From contig JAZGUH010000552.1 in NCBI GenBank assembly GCA_037893225.1, positions 186,001-250,000 of the forward strand: DNA of 64,000 bases, read 5' to 3'. Under the pieces are notes generated by a model. It was not told where the DNA came from. It saw nothing but the letters and a program-made list of their open reading frames with translations, and searched no databases. This DNA is from Hippasteria phrygiana (lineage: Eukaryota > Echinodermata > Asteroidea > Valvatida > Goniasteridae). Position 1 is the first letter of the stretch. Each line of letters starts with the position of its first letter. Positions 48,276-62,344 of the stretch are shown piece after piece. Position numbers and translations under genes: made by a program.

Positions 48276-51200
48276 TCCAGTAATTTTTACACGTATGGGT
48301 AGCTTAGATCTAGCGCAACAATTTGAGACCATCGCCAGCTTCATAGCGTGAGAACTCTTCGAGAAAATTCAAACCTCGCAACAATTTTTCCCCATGAACT
48401 CTGTGTGCGTTCTTCCGTTTACTGCATTGTGACTGCTTAACGTTTGCCAAATTTTCAGATGAACGCCCCTCCTTTCCCTGTTCATAATTGAATGGTATAT
48501 TGACCAAATCCAGTAATTTTTACACGTATGGGTAGCTTAGATCTAGCGCAACAATTTGAGACCATCGCCAGCTTCATAGCGTGAGAACTCTTCGAGAAAA
48601 TTCAAACCTCGCAACAAATTTCTTCCTGTGAACTCTGTGTGCGTTCTCCCGTTTACTGCATTGTGACTGCTTAACGTTTGCCAAATTTTCAGATGAACGC
48701 CCCTCCTTTCCCTGTTCATAATTGAATGGTATATTGACCAAATCCAGTAATTTTTACACGTATGGGTAGCTTAGATCTAGCGCAACAGTTTGAGACCATC
48801 GCCAGCTTCACATCGTTAGAACTCTTCGAGAAAATTCAAACCTCGCAACAAATTTCTTCCCGTGAACTCTGTGTGCGTTCTCCCGTTTACTGCATTGTGA
48901 CTGCTTAACGTTTGCCAAATTTTCAGATGAACGCCCCTCCTTTCCCTGTTCATAATTGAATGGTATATTGACCAAATCCAGTAATTTTTACACGTATGTG
49001 TAGCTTAGATCTAGCGCAACAATTTGAGACCATCGCCAGCTTCACAGCGTTAGAACTCTTCGAGAAAATTCAAACCTCGCAACAAATTTCTTCCTGTGAA
49101 CTCTGTGTGCGTTCTCCCGTTTACTGCATTGTGGCTGCTTAACGTTTGCCAAATTTTCAGATGAACGCCCCTCCTTTCCCTGTTCATAATTTAATAGGAT
49201 ATTGACCAAATCCAGCAATTTTTACACGTATGGGTAGCTTAGATCTAGCGCAACAATTTGAGACCATCGCCAGCTTCATAGCGTGAGAACTCTTCGAGAA
49301 AATTCAAACCTCGCAACAAATTTCTTCCCGTGAACTCTGTGTGCGTTCTCCCGTTTACTGCATTGTGACTGCTTAACGTTTGCCAAATTTTCAGATGAAC
49401 GCCCCTCCTTTCCCTGTTCATAATTTAATAGGATATTGACCAAATCCAGTAATTTTTACACGTATGGGTAGCTTAGATCTAGCGCAACAATTTGAGACCA
49501 TCGCCAGCTTTACAGCGTTAGAACTCTTCGAGAAAATTCAAACCTCGCAACAAATTTCTTCCTGTGAACTCTGTGTGCGTTCTCCCGTTTACTGCATTGT
49601 GACTGCTTAACGTTTGCCAAATTTTCAGATGAACGCCCCTCCTTTCCCTGTTCATAATTGAATGGTATATTGACCAAATCCAGTAATTTTTACACGTATG
49701 TGTAGCTTAGATCTAGCGCAACAGTTTGAGACCATCGCCAGCTTCACATCGTTAGAACTCTTCGAGAAAATTCAAACCTCGCAACAAATTTCTTCCCGTG
49801 AACTCTGTGTGCGTTCTCCCGTTTACTGCATTGTGACTGCTTAACGTTTGCCAAATTTTCAGATGAACGCCCCTCCTTTCCCTGTTCATAATTTAATGGG
49901 ATATTGACCAAATCCAGTAATTTTTACACGGATGGGTAGCTTAGATATAGCGCAACAATTTCAGACCATCGCCAGCTTCACAGCGTTAGAACTCTTCGAG
50001 AAAATTCAAACCTCGCAACAAATTTCTTCCTGTGAACTCTGTGTGCGTTCTTCCGTTTACTGCATTGTGACTGCTTAACGTTTGCCAAATTTTCAGATGA
50101 ACGCCCCTCCTTTCCCTGTTCATAATTGAATGGTATATTGACCAAATCCAGTAATGTTTACGCGTATGGGTAGCTTAGATCTAGCGCAACAGTTTGAGAC
50201 CATCGCCAGCTTCACATCGTTAGAACTCTTCGAGAAAATTCAAACCTCGCAACAAATTTCTTCCCGTGAACTCTGTGTGCGTTCTCCCGTTTACTGCATT
50301 GTGACTGCTTAACGTTTGCCAAATTTTCAGATGAACGCCCCTCCTTTCCCTGTTCATAATTGAATGGTATATTGACCAAATCCAGTAATTTTTACACGTA
50401 TGGGTAGCTTAGATCTAGCGCAACAATTTGAGACCATCGCCAGCTTCATAGCGTGAGAACTCTTCGAGAAAATTCAAACCTCGCAACAATTTTTCCCCAT
50501 GAACTCTGTGTGCGTTCTTCCGTTTACTGCATTGTGACTGCTTAACGTTTGCCAAATTTTCAGATGAACGCCCCTCCTTTCCCTGTTCATAATTGAATGG
50601 TATATTGACCAAATCCAGTAATTTTTACACGTATGGGTAGCTTAGATCTAGCGCAACAATTTCAGACCATCGCCAGCTTCACAGCGTTAGAACTCTTCGA
50701 GAAAATTCAAACCTCGCAACAAATTTCTTCCCATGAACTCTGTGTGCGTTCTCCCGTTTACTGCATTGTGACTGCTTAACGTTTGCCAAATTTTCAGATG
50801 AACGCCCCTCCTTTCCCTGTTCATAATTGAATGGTATATTGACCAAATCCAGTAATTTTTACACGTATGGGTAGCTTAGATCTAGCGCAACAATTTGAGA
50901 CCATCGCCAGCTTCACAGCGTTAGAACTCTTCGAGAAAATTCAAACCTCGCAACAAATTTCTTCCTGTGAACTCTGTGTGCGTTCTTCCGTTTACTGCAT
51001 TGTGATTGCTTAACGTTTGCCACATTTTCAGATGAACGCCCCTCCTTTCCCTGTTCATAATTGAATGGTATATTGACCAAATCCAGTAATTTTTACACGT
51101 ATGGGTAGCTTAGATCTAGCGCAACAATTTGAGACCATCGGCAGCTTTACAGCGTTAGAACTCTTCGAGAAAATTCAAACCTCGCAACAAATTTCTTCCC

Positions 51201-53455
51201 ATGAACTCTGTGTGCGTTCTCCCGTTTACTGCATTGTGACTGCTTAACGTTTGCCAAATTTTCAGATGAACGCCCCTCCTTTCCCTGTTCATAATTGAAT
51301 GGTATATTGACCAAATCCAGTAATTTTTACACGTATGTGTAGCTTAGATCTAGCGCAACAATTTGAGACCATCGCCAGCTTCACAGCGTTAGAACTCTTC
51401 GAGAAAATTCAAACCCCGCAACAAATTTCTTCCTGTGAACTCTGTGTGCGTTCTCCCGTTTACTGCATTGTGGCTGCTTAACGTTTGCCAAATTTTCAGA
51501 TGAACGCCCCTCCTTTCCCTGTTCATAATTTAATAGGATATTGACCAAATCCAGCAATTTTTACACGTATGGGTAGCTTAGATCTAGCGCAACAATTTGA
51601 GACCATCGCCAGCTTCATAGCGTGAGAACTCTTCGAGAAAATTCAAACCTCGCAACAAATTTCTTCCCGTGAACTCTGTGTGCGTTCTCCCGTTTACTGC
51701 ATTGTGACTGCTTAACGTTTGCCACATTTTCAGATGAACGCCCCTCCTTTCCCTGTTCATAATTTAATAGGATATTGAACAAATCCAGCAATTTTCACAC
51801 GTATTGGTAGCTTAGATCTAGCGCAACAATTTGAGACCATCGCCAGCTTTACAGCGTTAGAACTCTTCGAGAAAATTCAAACCTCGCAACAAATTTCTTC
51901 CCGTGAACTCTGTGTGCGTTCTCCCGTTTACTGCATTGTGACTGCTTAACGTTTGCCACATTTTCAGATGAACGCCCCTCCTTTCCCTGTTCATAATTTA
52001 ATGGGATATTGACCAAATCCAGTAATTTTTACACGGATGGGTAGCTTAGATATAGCGCAACAATTTCAGACCATCGCGAGCTTCACAGCGTTAGAACTCT
52101 TCGAGAAAATTCAAACCTCGCAACAAATTTCCTTCTGTGAACTCTGTGCGCGTTCTTCCGTTTACTGCATTGTGACTGCTTAACGTTTGCCACATTTTCA
52201 GATGAACGCCCCTCCTTTCCCTGTTCATAATTGAATGGGATATTGACCAAATCCAGTAATTTTTACACGTATGTGTAGCTTAGATCTAGCGCAACAATTT
52301 GAGACCATCGCCAGCTTCACATCGTTAGAACTCTTCGAGAAAATTCAAACCTCGCAACAAATTTCTTCCCGTGAACTCTGTGTGCGTTCTCCCGTTTACT
52401 GCATTGTGACTGCTTAACGTTTGCCAAATTTTCAGATGAACGCCCCTCCTTTCCCTGTTCATAATTGAATGGTATATTGACCAAATCCAGTAATTTTTAC
52501 ACGTATGGGTAGCTTAGATCTAGCGCAACAATTTGAGACCATCGCCAGCTTCATAGCGTGAGAACTCTTCGAGAAAATTCAAACCTCGCAACAAATTTCT
52601 TCCCGTGAACTCTGTGTGCGTTCTCCCGTTTACTGCATTGTGACTGCTTAACGTTTGCCACATTTTCAGATGAACGCCCCTCCTTTCCCTGTTCATAATT
52701 TAATAGGATATTGAACAAATCCAGCAATTTTCACACGTATTGGTAGCTTAGATCTAGCGCAACAATTTGAGACCATCGCCAGCTTTACAGCGTTAGAACT
52801 CTTCGAGAAAATTCAAACCTCGCAACAAATTTCTTCCCGTGAACTCTGTGTGCGTTCTCCCGTTTACTGCATTGTGACTGCTTAACGTTTGCCAAATTTT
52901 CAGATGAACGCCCCTCCTTTCCCTGTTCATAATTTAATGGGATATTGACCAAATCCAGTAATTTTTACACGGATGGGTAGCTTAGATATAGCGCAACAAT
53001 TTCAGACCATCGCGAGCTTCACAGCGTTAGAACTCTTCGAGAAAATTCAAACCTCGCAACAAATTTCCTTCTGTGAACTCTGTGCGCGTTCTTCCGTTTA
53101 CTGCATTGTGACTGCTTAACGTTTGCCACATTTTCAGATGAACGCCCCTCCTTTCCCTGTTCATAATTGAATGGGATATTGACCAAATCCAGTAATTTTT
53201 ACACGTATGTGTAGCTTAGATCTAGCGCAACAATTTGAGACCATCGCCAGCTTCACATCGTTAGAACTCTTCGAGAAAATTCAAACCTCGCAACAAATTT
53301 CTTCCCGTGAACTCTGTGTGCGTTCTCCCGTTTACTGCATTGTGACTGCTTAACGTTTGCCAAATTTTCAGATGAACGCCCCTCCTTTCCCTGTTCATAA
53401 TTGAATGGTATATTGACCAAATCCAGTAATTTTTACACGTATGGGTAGCTTAGAT

Positions 53456-56400
53456 CTAGCGCAACAATTTGAGACCATCGCCAGCTTCATAGCGTGAGAA
53501 CTCTTCGAGAAAATTCAAACCTCGCAACAATTTTTCCCCATGAACTCTGTGTGCGTTCTTCCGTTTACTGCATTGTGACTGCTTAACGTTTGCCAAATTT
53601 TCAGATGAACGCCCCTCCTTTCCCTGTTCATAATTGAATGGTATATTGACCAAATCCAGTAATTTTTACACGTATGGGTAGCTTAGATCTAGCGCAACAA
53701 TTTGAGACCATCGCCAGCTTTACAGCGTTAGAACTCTTCGAGAAAATTCAAACCTCGCAACAAATTTCTTCCTGTGAACTCTGTGTGCGTTCTCCCGTTT
53801 ACTGCATTGTGACTGCTTAACGTTTGCCAAATTTTCAGATGAACGCCCCTCCTTTCCCTGTTCATAATTGAATGGTATATTGACCAAATCCAGTAATTTT
53901 TACACGTATGGGTAGCTTAGATCTAGCGCAACAGTTTGAGACCATCGCCAGCTTCACATCGTTAGAACTCTTCGAGAAAATTCAAACCTCGCAACAAATT
54001 TCTTCCCGTGAACTCTGTGTGCGTTCTCCCGTTTACTGCATTGTGACTGCTTAACGTTTGCCAAATTTTCAGATGAACGCCCCTCCTTTCCCTGTTCATA
54101 ATTGAATGGTATATTGACCAAATCCAGTAATTTTTACACGTATGTGTAGCTTAGATCTAGCGCAACAATTTGAGACCATCGCCAGCTTCACAGCGTTAGA
54201 ACTCTTCGAGAAAATTCAAACCTCGCAACAAATTTCTTCCTGTGAACTCTGTGTGCGTTCTCCCGTTTACTACATTGTGGCTGCTTAACGTTTGCCAAAT
54301 TTTCAGATGAACGCCCCTCCTTTCCCTGTTCATAATTTAATAGGATATTGACCAAATCCAGCAATTTTTACACGTATGGGTAGCTTAGATCTAGCGCAAC
54401 AATTTGAGACCATCGCCAGCTTCATAGCGTGAGAACTCTTCGAGAAAATTCAAACCTCGCAACAAATTTCTTCCCGTGAACTCTGTGTGCGTTCTCCCGT
54501 TTACTGCATTGTGACTGCTTAACGTTTGCCAAATTTTCAGATGAACGCCCCTCCTTTCCCTGTTCATAATTTAATGGGATATTGACCAAATCCAGTAATT
54601 TTTACACGGATGGGTAGCTTAGATATAGCGCAACAATTTCAGACCATCGCCAGCTTCACAGCGTTAGAACTCTTCGAGAAAATTCAAACCTCGCAACAAA
54701 TTTCTTCCTGTGAACTCTGTGTGCGTTCTTCCGTTTACTGCATTGTGACTGCTTAACGTTTGCCAAATTTTCAGATGAACGCCCCTCCTTTCCCTGTTCA
54801 TAATTGAATGGTATATTGACCAAATCCAGTAATGTTTACGCGTATGGGTAGCTTAGATCTAGCGCAACAGTTTGAGACCATCGCCAGCTTCACATCGTTA
54901 GAACTCTTCGAGAAAATTCAAACCTCGCAACAAATTTCTTCCCGTGAACTCTGTGTGCGTTCTCCCGTTTACTGCATTGTGACTGCTTAACGTTTGCCAA
55001 ATTTTCAGATGAACGCCCCTCCTTTCCCTGTTCATAATTGAATGGTATATTGACCAAATCCAGTAATTTTTACACGTATGGGTAGCTTAGATCTAGCGCA
55101 ACAATTTGAGACCATCGCCAGCTTCATAGCGTGAGAACTCTTCGAGAAAATTCAAACCTCGCAACAATTTTTCCCCATGAACTCTGTGTGCGTTCTTCCG
55201 TTTACTGCATTGTGACTGCTTAACGTTTGCCAAATTTTCAGATGAACGCCCCTCCTTTCCCTGTTCATAATTGAATGGTATATTGACCAAATCCAGTAAT
55301 TTTTACACGTATGGGTAGCTTAGATCTAGCGCAACAATTTCAGACCATCGCCAGCTTCACAGCGTTAGAACTCTTCGAGAAAATTCAAACCTCGCAACAA
55401 ATTTCTTCCCATGAACTCTGTGTGCGTTCTCCCGTTTACTGCATTGTGACTGCTTAACGTTTGCCAAATTTTCAGATGAACGCCCCTCCTTTCCCTGTTC
55501 ATAATTGAATGGTATATTGACCAAATCCAGTAATTTTTACACGTATGGGTAGCTTAGATCTAGCGCAACAATTTCAGACCATCGCCAGCTTCACAGCGTT
55601 AGAACTCTTCGAGAAAATTCAAACCTCGCAACAAATTTCTTCCCATGAACTCTGTGTGCGTTCTCCCGTTTACTGCATTGTGACTGCTTAACGTTTGCCA
55701 AATTTTCAGATGAACGCCCCTCCTTTCCCTGTTCATAATTGAATGGTATATTGACCAAATCCAGTAATTTTTACACGTATGGGTAGCTTAGATCTAGCGC
55801 AACAATTTGAGACCATCGCCAGCTTCACAGCGTTAGAACTCTTCGAGAAAATTCAAACCTCGCAACAAATTTCTTCCTGTGAACTCTGTGTGCGTTCTTC
55901 CGTTTACTGCATTGTGATTGCTTAACGTTTGCCACATTTTCAGATGAACGCCCCTCCTTTCCCTGTTCATAATTGAATGGTATATTGACCAAATCCAGTA
56001 ATTTTTACACGTATGGGTAGCTTAGATCTAGCGCAACAATTTGAGACCATCGGCAGCTTTACAGCGTTAGAACTCTTCGAGAAAATTCAAACCTCGCAAC
56101 AAATTTCTTCCCATGAACTCTGTGTGCGTTCTCCCGTTTACTGCATTGTGACTGCTTAACGTTTGCCAAATTTTCAGATGAACGCCCCTCCTTTCCCTGT
56201 TCATAATTGAATGGTATATTGACCAAATCCAGTAATTTTTACACGTATGTGTAGCTTAGATCTAGCGCAACAATTTGAGACCATCGCCAGCTTCACAGCG
56301 TTAGAACTCTTCGAGAAAATTCAAACCCCGCAACAAATTTCTTCCTGTGAACTCTGTGTGCGTTCTCCCGTTTACTGCATTGTGGCTGCTTAACGTTTGC

Positions 56401-59400
56401 CAAATTTTCAGATGAACGCCCCTCCTTTCCCTGTTCATAATTTAATAGGATATTGACCAAATCCAGCAATTTTTACACGTATGGGTAGCTTAGATCTAGC
56501 GCAACAATTTGAGACCATCGCCAGCTTCATAGCGTGAGAACTCTTCGAGAAAATTCAAACCTCGCAACAAATTTCTTCCCGTGAACTCTGTGTGCGTTCT
56601 CCCGTTTACTGCATTGTGACTGCTTAACGTTTGTCACATTTTCAGATGAACGCCCCTCCTTTCCCTGTTCATAATTTAATAGGATATTGAACAAATCCAG
56701 CAATTTTCACACGTATTGGTAGCTTAGATCTAGCGCAACAATTTGAGACCATCGCCAGCTTTACAGCGTTAGAACTCTTCGAGAAAATTCAAACCTCGCA
56801 ACAAATTTCTTCCCGTGAACTCTGTGTGCGTTCTCCCGTTTACTGCATTGTGACTGCTTAACGTTTGCCACATTTTCAGATGAACGCCCCTCCTTTCCCT
56901 GTTCATAATTGAATGGTATATTGACCAAATCCAGTAATTTTTACACGTATGGGTAGCTTAGATCTAGCGCAACAATTTGAGACCATCGCCAGCTTTACAG
57001 CGTTAGAACTCTTCGAGAAAATTCAAACCTCGCAACAAATTTCTTCCTGTGAACTCTGTGTGCGTTCTCCCGTTTACTGCATTGTGACTGCTTAACGTTT
57101 GCCAAATTTTCAGATGAACGCCCCTCCTTTCCCTGTTCATAATTGAATGGTATATTGACCAAATCCAGTAATTTTTACACGTATGGGTAGCTTAGATCTA
57201 GCGCAACAGTTTGAGACCATCGCCAGCTTCACATCGTTAGAACTCTTCGAGAAAATTCAAACCTCGCAACAAATTTCTTCCCGTGAACTCTGTGTGCGTT
57301 CTCCCGTTTACTGCATTGTGACTGCTTAACGTTTGCCAAATTTTCAGATGAACGCCCCTCCTTTCCCTGTTCATAATTGAATGGTATATTGACCAAATCC
57401 AGTAATTTTTACACGTATGTGTAGCTTAGATCTAGCGCAACAATTTGAGACCATCGCCAGCTTCACAGCGTTAGAACTCTTCGAGAAAATTCAAACCTCG
57501 CAACAAATTTCTTCCTGTGAACTCTGTGTGCGTTCTCCCGTTTACTACATTGTGGCTGCTTAACGTTTGCCAAATTTTCAGATGAACGCCCCTCCTTTCC
57601 CTGTTCATAATTTAATAGGATATTGACCAAATCCAGCAATTTTTACACGTATGGGTAGCTTAGATCTAGCGCAACAATTTGAGACCATCGCCAGCTTCAT
57701 AGCGTGAGAACTCTTCGAGAAAATTCAAACCTCGCAACAAATTTCTTCCCGTGAACTCTGTGTGCGTTCTCCCGTTTACTGCATTGTGACTGCTTAACGT
57801 TTGCCAAATTTTCAGATGAACGCCCCTCCTTTCCCTGTTCATAATTTAATGGGATATTGACCAAATCCAGTAATTTTTACACGGATGGGTAGCTTAGATA
57901 TAGCGCAACAATTTCAGACCATCGCCAGCTTCACAGCGTTAGAACTCTTCGAGAAAATTCAAACCTCGCAACAAATTTCTTCCTGTGAACTCTGTGTGCG
58001 TTCTTCCGTTTACTGCATTGTGACTGCTTAACGTTTGCCAAATTTTCAGATGAACGCCCCTCCTTTCCCTGTTCATAATTGAATGGTATATTGACCAAAT
58101 CCAGTAATGTTTACGCGTATGGGTAGCTTAGATCTAGCGCAACAGTTTGAGACCATCGCCAGCTTCACATCGTTAGAACTCTTCGAGAAAATTCAAACCT
58201 CGCAACAAATTTCTTCCCGTGAACTCTGTGTGCGTTCTCCCGTTTACTGCATTGTGACTGCTTAACGTTTGCCAAATTTTCAGATGAACGCCCCTCCTTT
58301 CCCTGTTCATAATTGAATGGTATATTGACCAAATCCAGTAATTTTTACACGTATGGGTAGCTTAGATCTAGCGCAACAATTTGAGACCATCGCCAGCTTC
58401 ATAGCGTGAGAACTCTTCGAGAAAATTCAAACCTCGCAACAATTTTTCCCCATGAACTCTGTGTGCGTTCTTCCGTTTACTGCATTGTGACTGCTTAACG
58501 TTTGCCAAATTTTCAGATGAACGCCCCTCCTTTCCCTGTTCATAATTGAATGGTATATTGACCAAATCCAGTAATTTTTACACGTATGGGTAGCTTAGAT
58601 CTAGCGCAACAATTTCAGACCATCGCCAGCTTCACAGCGTTAGAACTCTTCGAGAAAATTCAAACCTCGCAACAAATTTCTTCCCATGAACTCTGTGTGC
58701 GTTCTCCCGTTTACTGCATTGTGACTGCTTAACGTTTGCCAAATTTTCAGATGAACGCCCCTCCTTTCCCTGTTCATAATTGAATGGTATATTGACCAAA
58801 TCCAGTAATTTTTACACGTATGGGTAGCTTAGATCTAGCGCAACAATTTCAGACCATCGCCAGCTTCACAGCGTTAGAACTCTTCGAGAAAATTCAAACC
58901 TCGCAACAAATTTCTTCCCATGAACTCTGTGTGCGTTCTCCCGTTTACTGCATTGTGACTGCTTAACGTTTGCCAAATTTTCAGATGAACGCCCCTCCTT
59001 TCCCTGTTCATAATTGAATGGTATATTGACCAAATCCAGTAATTTTTACACGTATGGGTAGCTTAGATCTAGCGCAACAATTTGAGACCATCGCCAGCTT
59101 CACAGCGTTAGAACTCTTCGAGAAAATTCAAACCTCGCAACAAATTTCTTCCTGTGAACTCTGTGTGCGTTCTTCCGTTTACTGCATTGTGATTGCTTAA
59201 CGTTTGCCACATTTTCAGATGAACGCCCCTCCTTTCCCTGTTCATAATTGAATGGTATATTGACCAAATCCAGTAATTTTTACACGTATGGGTAGCTTAG
59301 ATCTAGCGCAACAATTTGAGACCATCGGCAGCTTTACAGCGTTAGAACTCTTCGAGAAAATTCAAACCTCGCAACAAATTTCTTCCCATGAACTCTGTGT

Positions 59401-59905
59401 GCGTTCTCCCGTTTACTGCATTGTGACTGCTTAACGTTTGCCAAATTTTCAGATGAACGCCCCTCCTTTCCCTGTTCATAATTGAATGGTATATTGACCA
59501 AATCCAGTAATTTTTACACGTATGTGTAGCTTAGATCTAGCGCAACAATTTGAGACCATCGCCAGCTTCACAGCGTTAGAACTCTTCGAGAAAATTCAAA
59601 CCCCGCAACAAATTTCTTCCTGTGAACTCTGTGTGCGTTCTCCCGTTTACTGCATTGTGGCTGCTTAACGTTTGCCAAATTTTCAGATGAACGCCCCTCC
59701 TTTCCCTGTTCATAATTTAATAGGATATTGACCAAATCCAGCAATTTTTACACGTATGGGTAGCTTAGATCTAGCGCAACAATTTGAGACCATCGCCAGC
59801 TTCATAGCGTGAGAACTCTTCGAGAAAATTCAAACCTCGCAACAAATTTCTTCCCGTGAACTCTGTGTGCGTTCTCCCGTTTACTGCATTGTGACTGCTT
59901 AACGT
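53456..59905. repeat. About 6.4-kb copy of the window's first 6.4 kb, offset 53,455 bp
   Basis: K monomers at 53456, 55093 and 58368 match those at 1, 1638 and 4913 at a constant offset of 53,455 bp, and the monomer order and every diagnostic variant I checked (TACTAC, CCCCGC, GTGATT, GTTTACGCG, CGGCAG) agree. The match ends in the monomer at 59771, which has TTTGTCAC where the left copy (6316) has TTTGCCAA. From there the right arm matches the block starting at 7486 instead. Confidence 0.85.
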
Positions 59906-60940
59906 TTGTCACATTTTCAGATGAACGCCCCTCCTTTCCCTGTTCATAATTTAATAGGATATTGAACAAATCCAGCAATTTTCACACGTATTGGTAGCTT
60001 AGATCTAGCGCAACAATTTGAGACCATCGCCAGCTTTACAGCGTTAGAACTCTTCGAGAAAATTCAAACCTCGCAACAAATTTCTTCCCGTGAACTCTGT
60101 GTGCGTTCTCCCGTTTACTGCATTGTGACTGCTTAACGTTTGCCACATTTTCAGATGAACGCCCCTCCTTTCCCTGTTCATAATTTAATGGGATATTGAC
60201 CAAATCCAGTAATTTTTACACGGATGGGTAGCTTAGATATAGCGCAACAATTTCAGACCATCGCGAGCTTCACAGCGTTAGAACTCTTCGAGAAAATTCA
60301 AACCTCGCAACAAATTTCCTTCTGTGAACTCTGTGCGCGTTCTTCCGTTTACTGCATTGTGACTGCTTAACGTTTGCCACATTTTCAGATGAACGCCCCT
60401 CCTTTCCCTGTTCATAATTGAATGGGATATTGACCAAATCCAGTAATTTTTACACGTATGTGTAGCTTAGATCTAGCGCAACAATTTGAGACCATCGCCA
60501 GCTTCACATCGTTAGAACTCTTCGAGAAAATTCAAACCTCGCAACAAATTTCTTCCCGTGAACTCTGTGTGCGTTCTCCCGTTTACTGCATTGTGACTGC
60601 TTAACGTTTGCCAAATTTTCAGATGAACGCCCCTCCTTTCCCTGTTCATAATTGAATGGTATATTGACCAAATCCAGTAATTTTTACACGTATGGGTAGC
60701 TTAGATCTAGCGCAACAATTTGAGACCATCGGCAGCTTTACAGCGTTAGAACTCTTCGAGAAAATTCAAACCTCGCAACAAATTTCTTCCCATGAACTCT
60801 GTGTGCGTTCTCCCGTTTACTGCATTGTGACTGCTTAACGTTTGCCAAATTTTCAGATGAACGCCCCTCCTTTCCCTGTTCATAATTGAATGGTATATTG
60901 ACCAAATCCAGTAATTTTTACACGTATGTGTAGCTTAGAT

Positions 60941-62344
60941 CTAGCGCAACAATTTGAGACCATCGCCAGCTTCACAGCGTTAGAACTCTTCGAGAAAATT
61001 CAAACCCCGCAACAAATTTCTTCCTGTGAACTCTGTGTGCGTTCTCCCGTTTACTGCATTGTGGCTGCTTAACGTTTGCCAAATTTTCAGATGAACGCCC
61101 CTCCTTTCCCTGTTCATAATTTAATAGGATATTGACCAAATCCAGCAATTTTTACACGTATGGGTAGCTTAGATCTAGCGCAACAATTTGAGACCATCGC
61201 CAGCTTCATAGCGTGAGAACTCTTCGAGAAAATTCAAACCTCGCAACAAATTTCTTCCCGTGAACTCTGTGTGCGTTCTCCCGTTTACTGCATTGTGACT
61301 GCTTAACGTTTGTCACATTTTCAGATGAACGCCCCTCCTTTCCCTGTTCATAATTTAATAGGATATTGAACAAATCCAGCAATTTTCACACGTATTGGTA
61401 GCTTAGATCTAGCGCAACAATTTGAGACCATCGCCAGCTTTACAGCGTTAGAACTCTTCGAGAAAATTCAAACCTCGCAACAAATTTCTTCCCGTGAACT
61501 CTGTGTGCGTTCTCCCGTTTACTGCATTGTGACTGCTTAACGTTTGCCACATTTTCAGATGAACGCCCCTCCTTTCCCTGTTCATAATTGAATGGTATAT
61601 TGACCAAATCCAGTAATTTTTACACGTATGTGTAGCTTAGATCTAGCGCAACAATTTGAGACCATCGCCAGCTTCACAGCGTTAGAACTCTTCGAGAAAA
61701 TTCAAACCCCGCAACAAATTTCTTCCTGTGAACTCTGTGTGCGTTCTCCCGTTTACTGCATTGTGGCTGCTTAACGTTTGCCAAATTTTCAGATGAACGC
61801 CCCTCCTTTCCCTGTTCATAATTTAATAGGATATTGACCAAATCCAGCAATTTTTACACGTATGGGTAGCTTAGATCTAGCGCAACAATTTGAGACCATC
61901 GCCAGCTTCATAGCGTGAGAACTCTTCGAGAAAATTCAAACCTCGCAACAAATTTCTTCCCGTGAACTCTGTGTGCGTTCTCCCGTTTACTGCATTGTGA
62001 CTGCTTAACGTTTGTCACATTTTCAGATGAACGCCCCTCCTTTCCCTGTTCATAATTTAATAGGATATTGAACAAATCCAGCAATTTTCACACGTATTGG
62101 TAGCTTAGATCTAGCGCAACAATTTGAGACCATCGCCAGCTTTACAGCGTTAGAACTCTTCGAGAAAATTCAAACCTCGCAACAAATTTCTTCCCGTGAA
62201 CTCTGTGTGCGTTCTCCCGTTTACTGCATTGTGACTGCTTAACGTTTGCCACATTTTCAGATGAACGCCCCTCCTTTCCCTGTTCATAATTGAATGGTAT
62301 ATTGACCAAATCCAGTAATTTTTACACGTATGGGTAGCTTAGAT
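60941..62344. repeat. Tandem 3-monomer repeat C'-D'-I (2 x 702 bp)
   Basis: Within the 23-monomer block 58368-63748, the trio C'-D'-I (CCCCGC, then TTTGTCAC, then the T33/C85 monomer) occurs at 60941-61642 and again at 61643-62344. The I monomer at 61409 ends GTATGTGT, like H, so it is a hybrid at the duplication joint. Confidence 0.75.
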
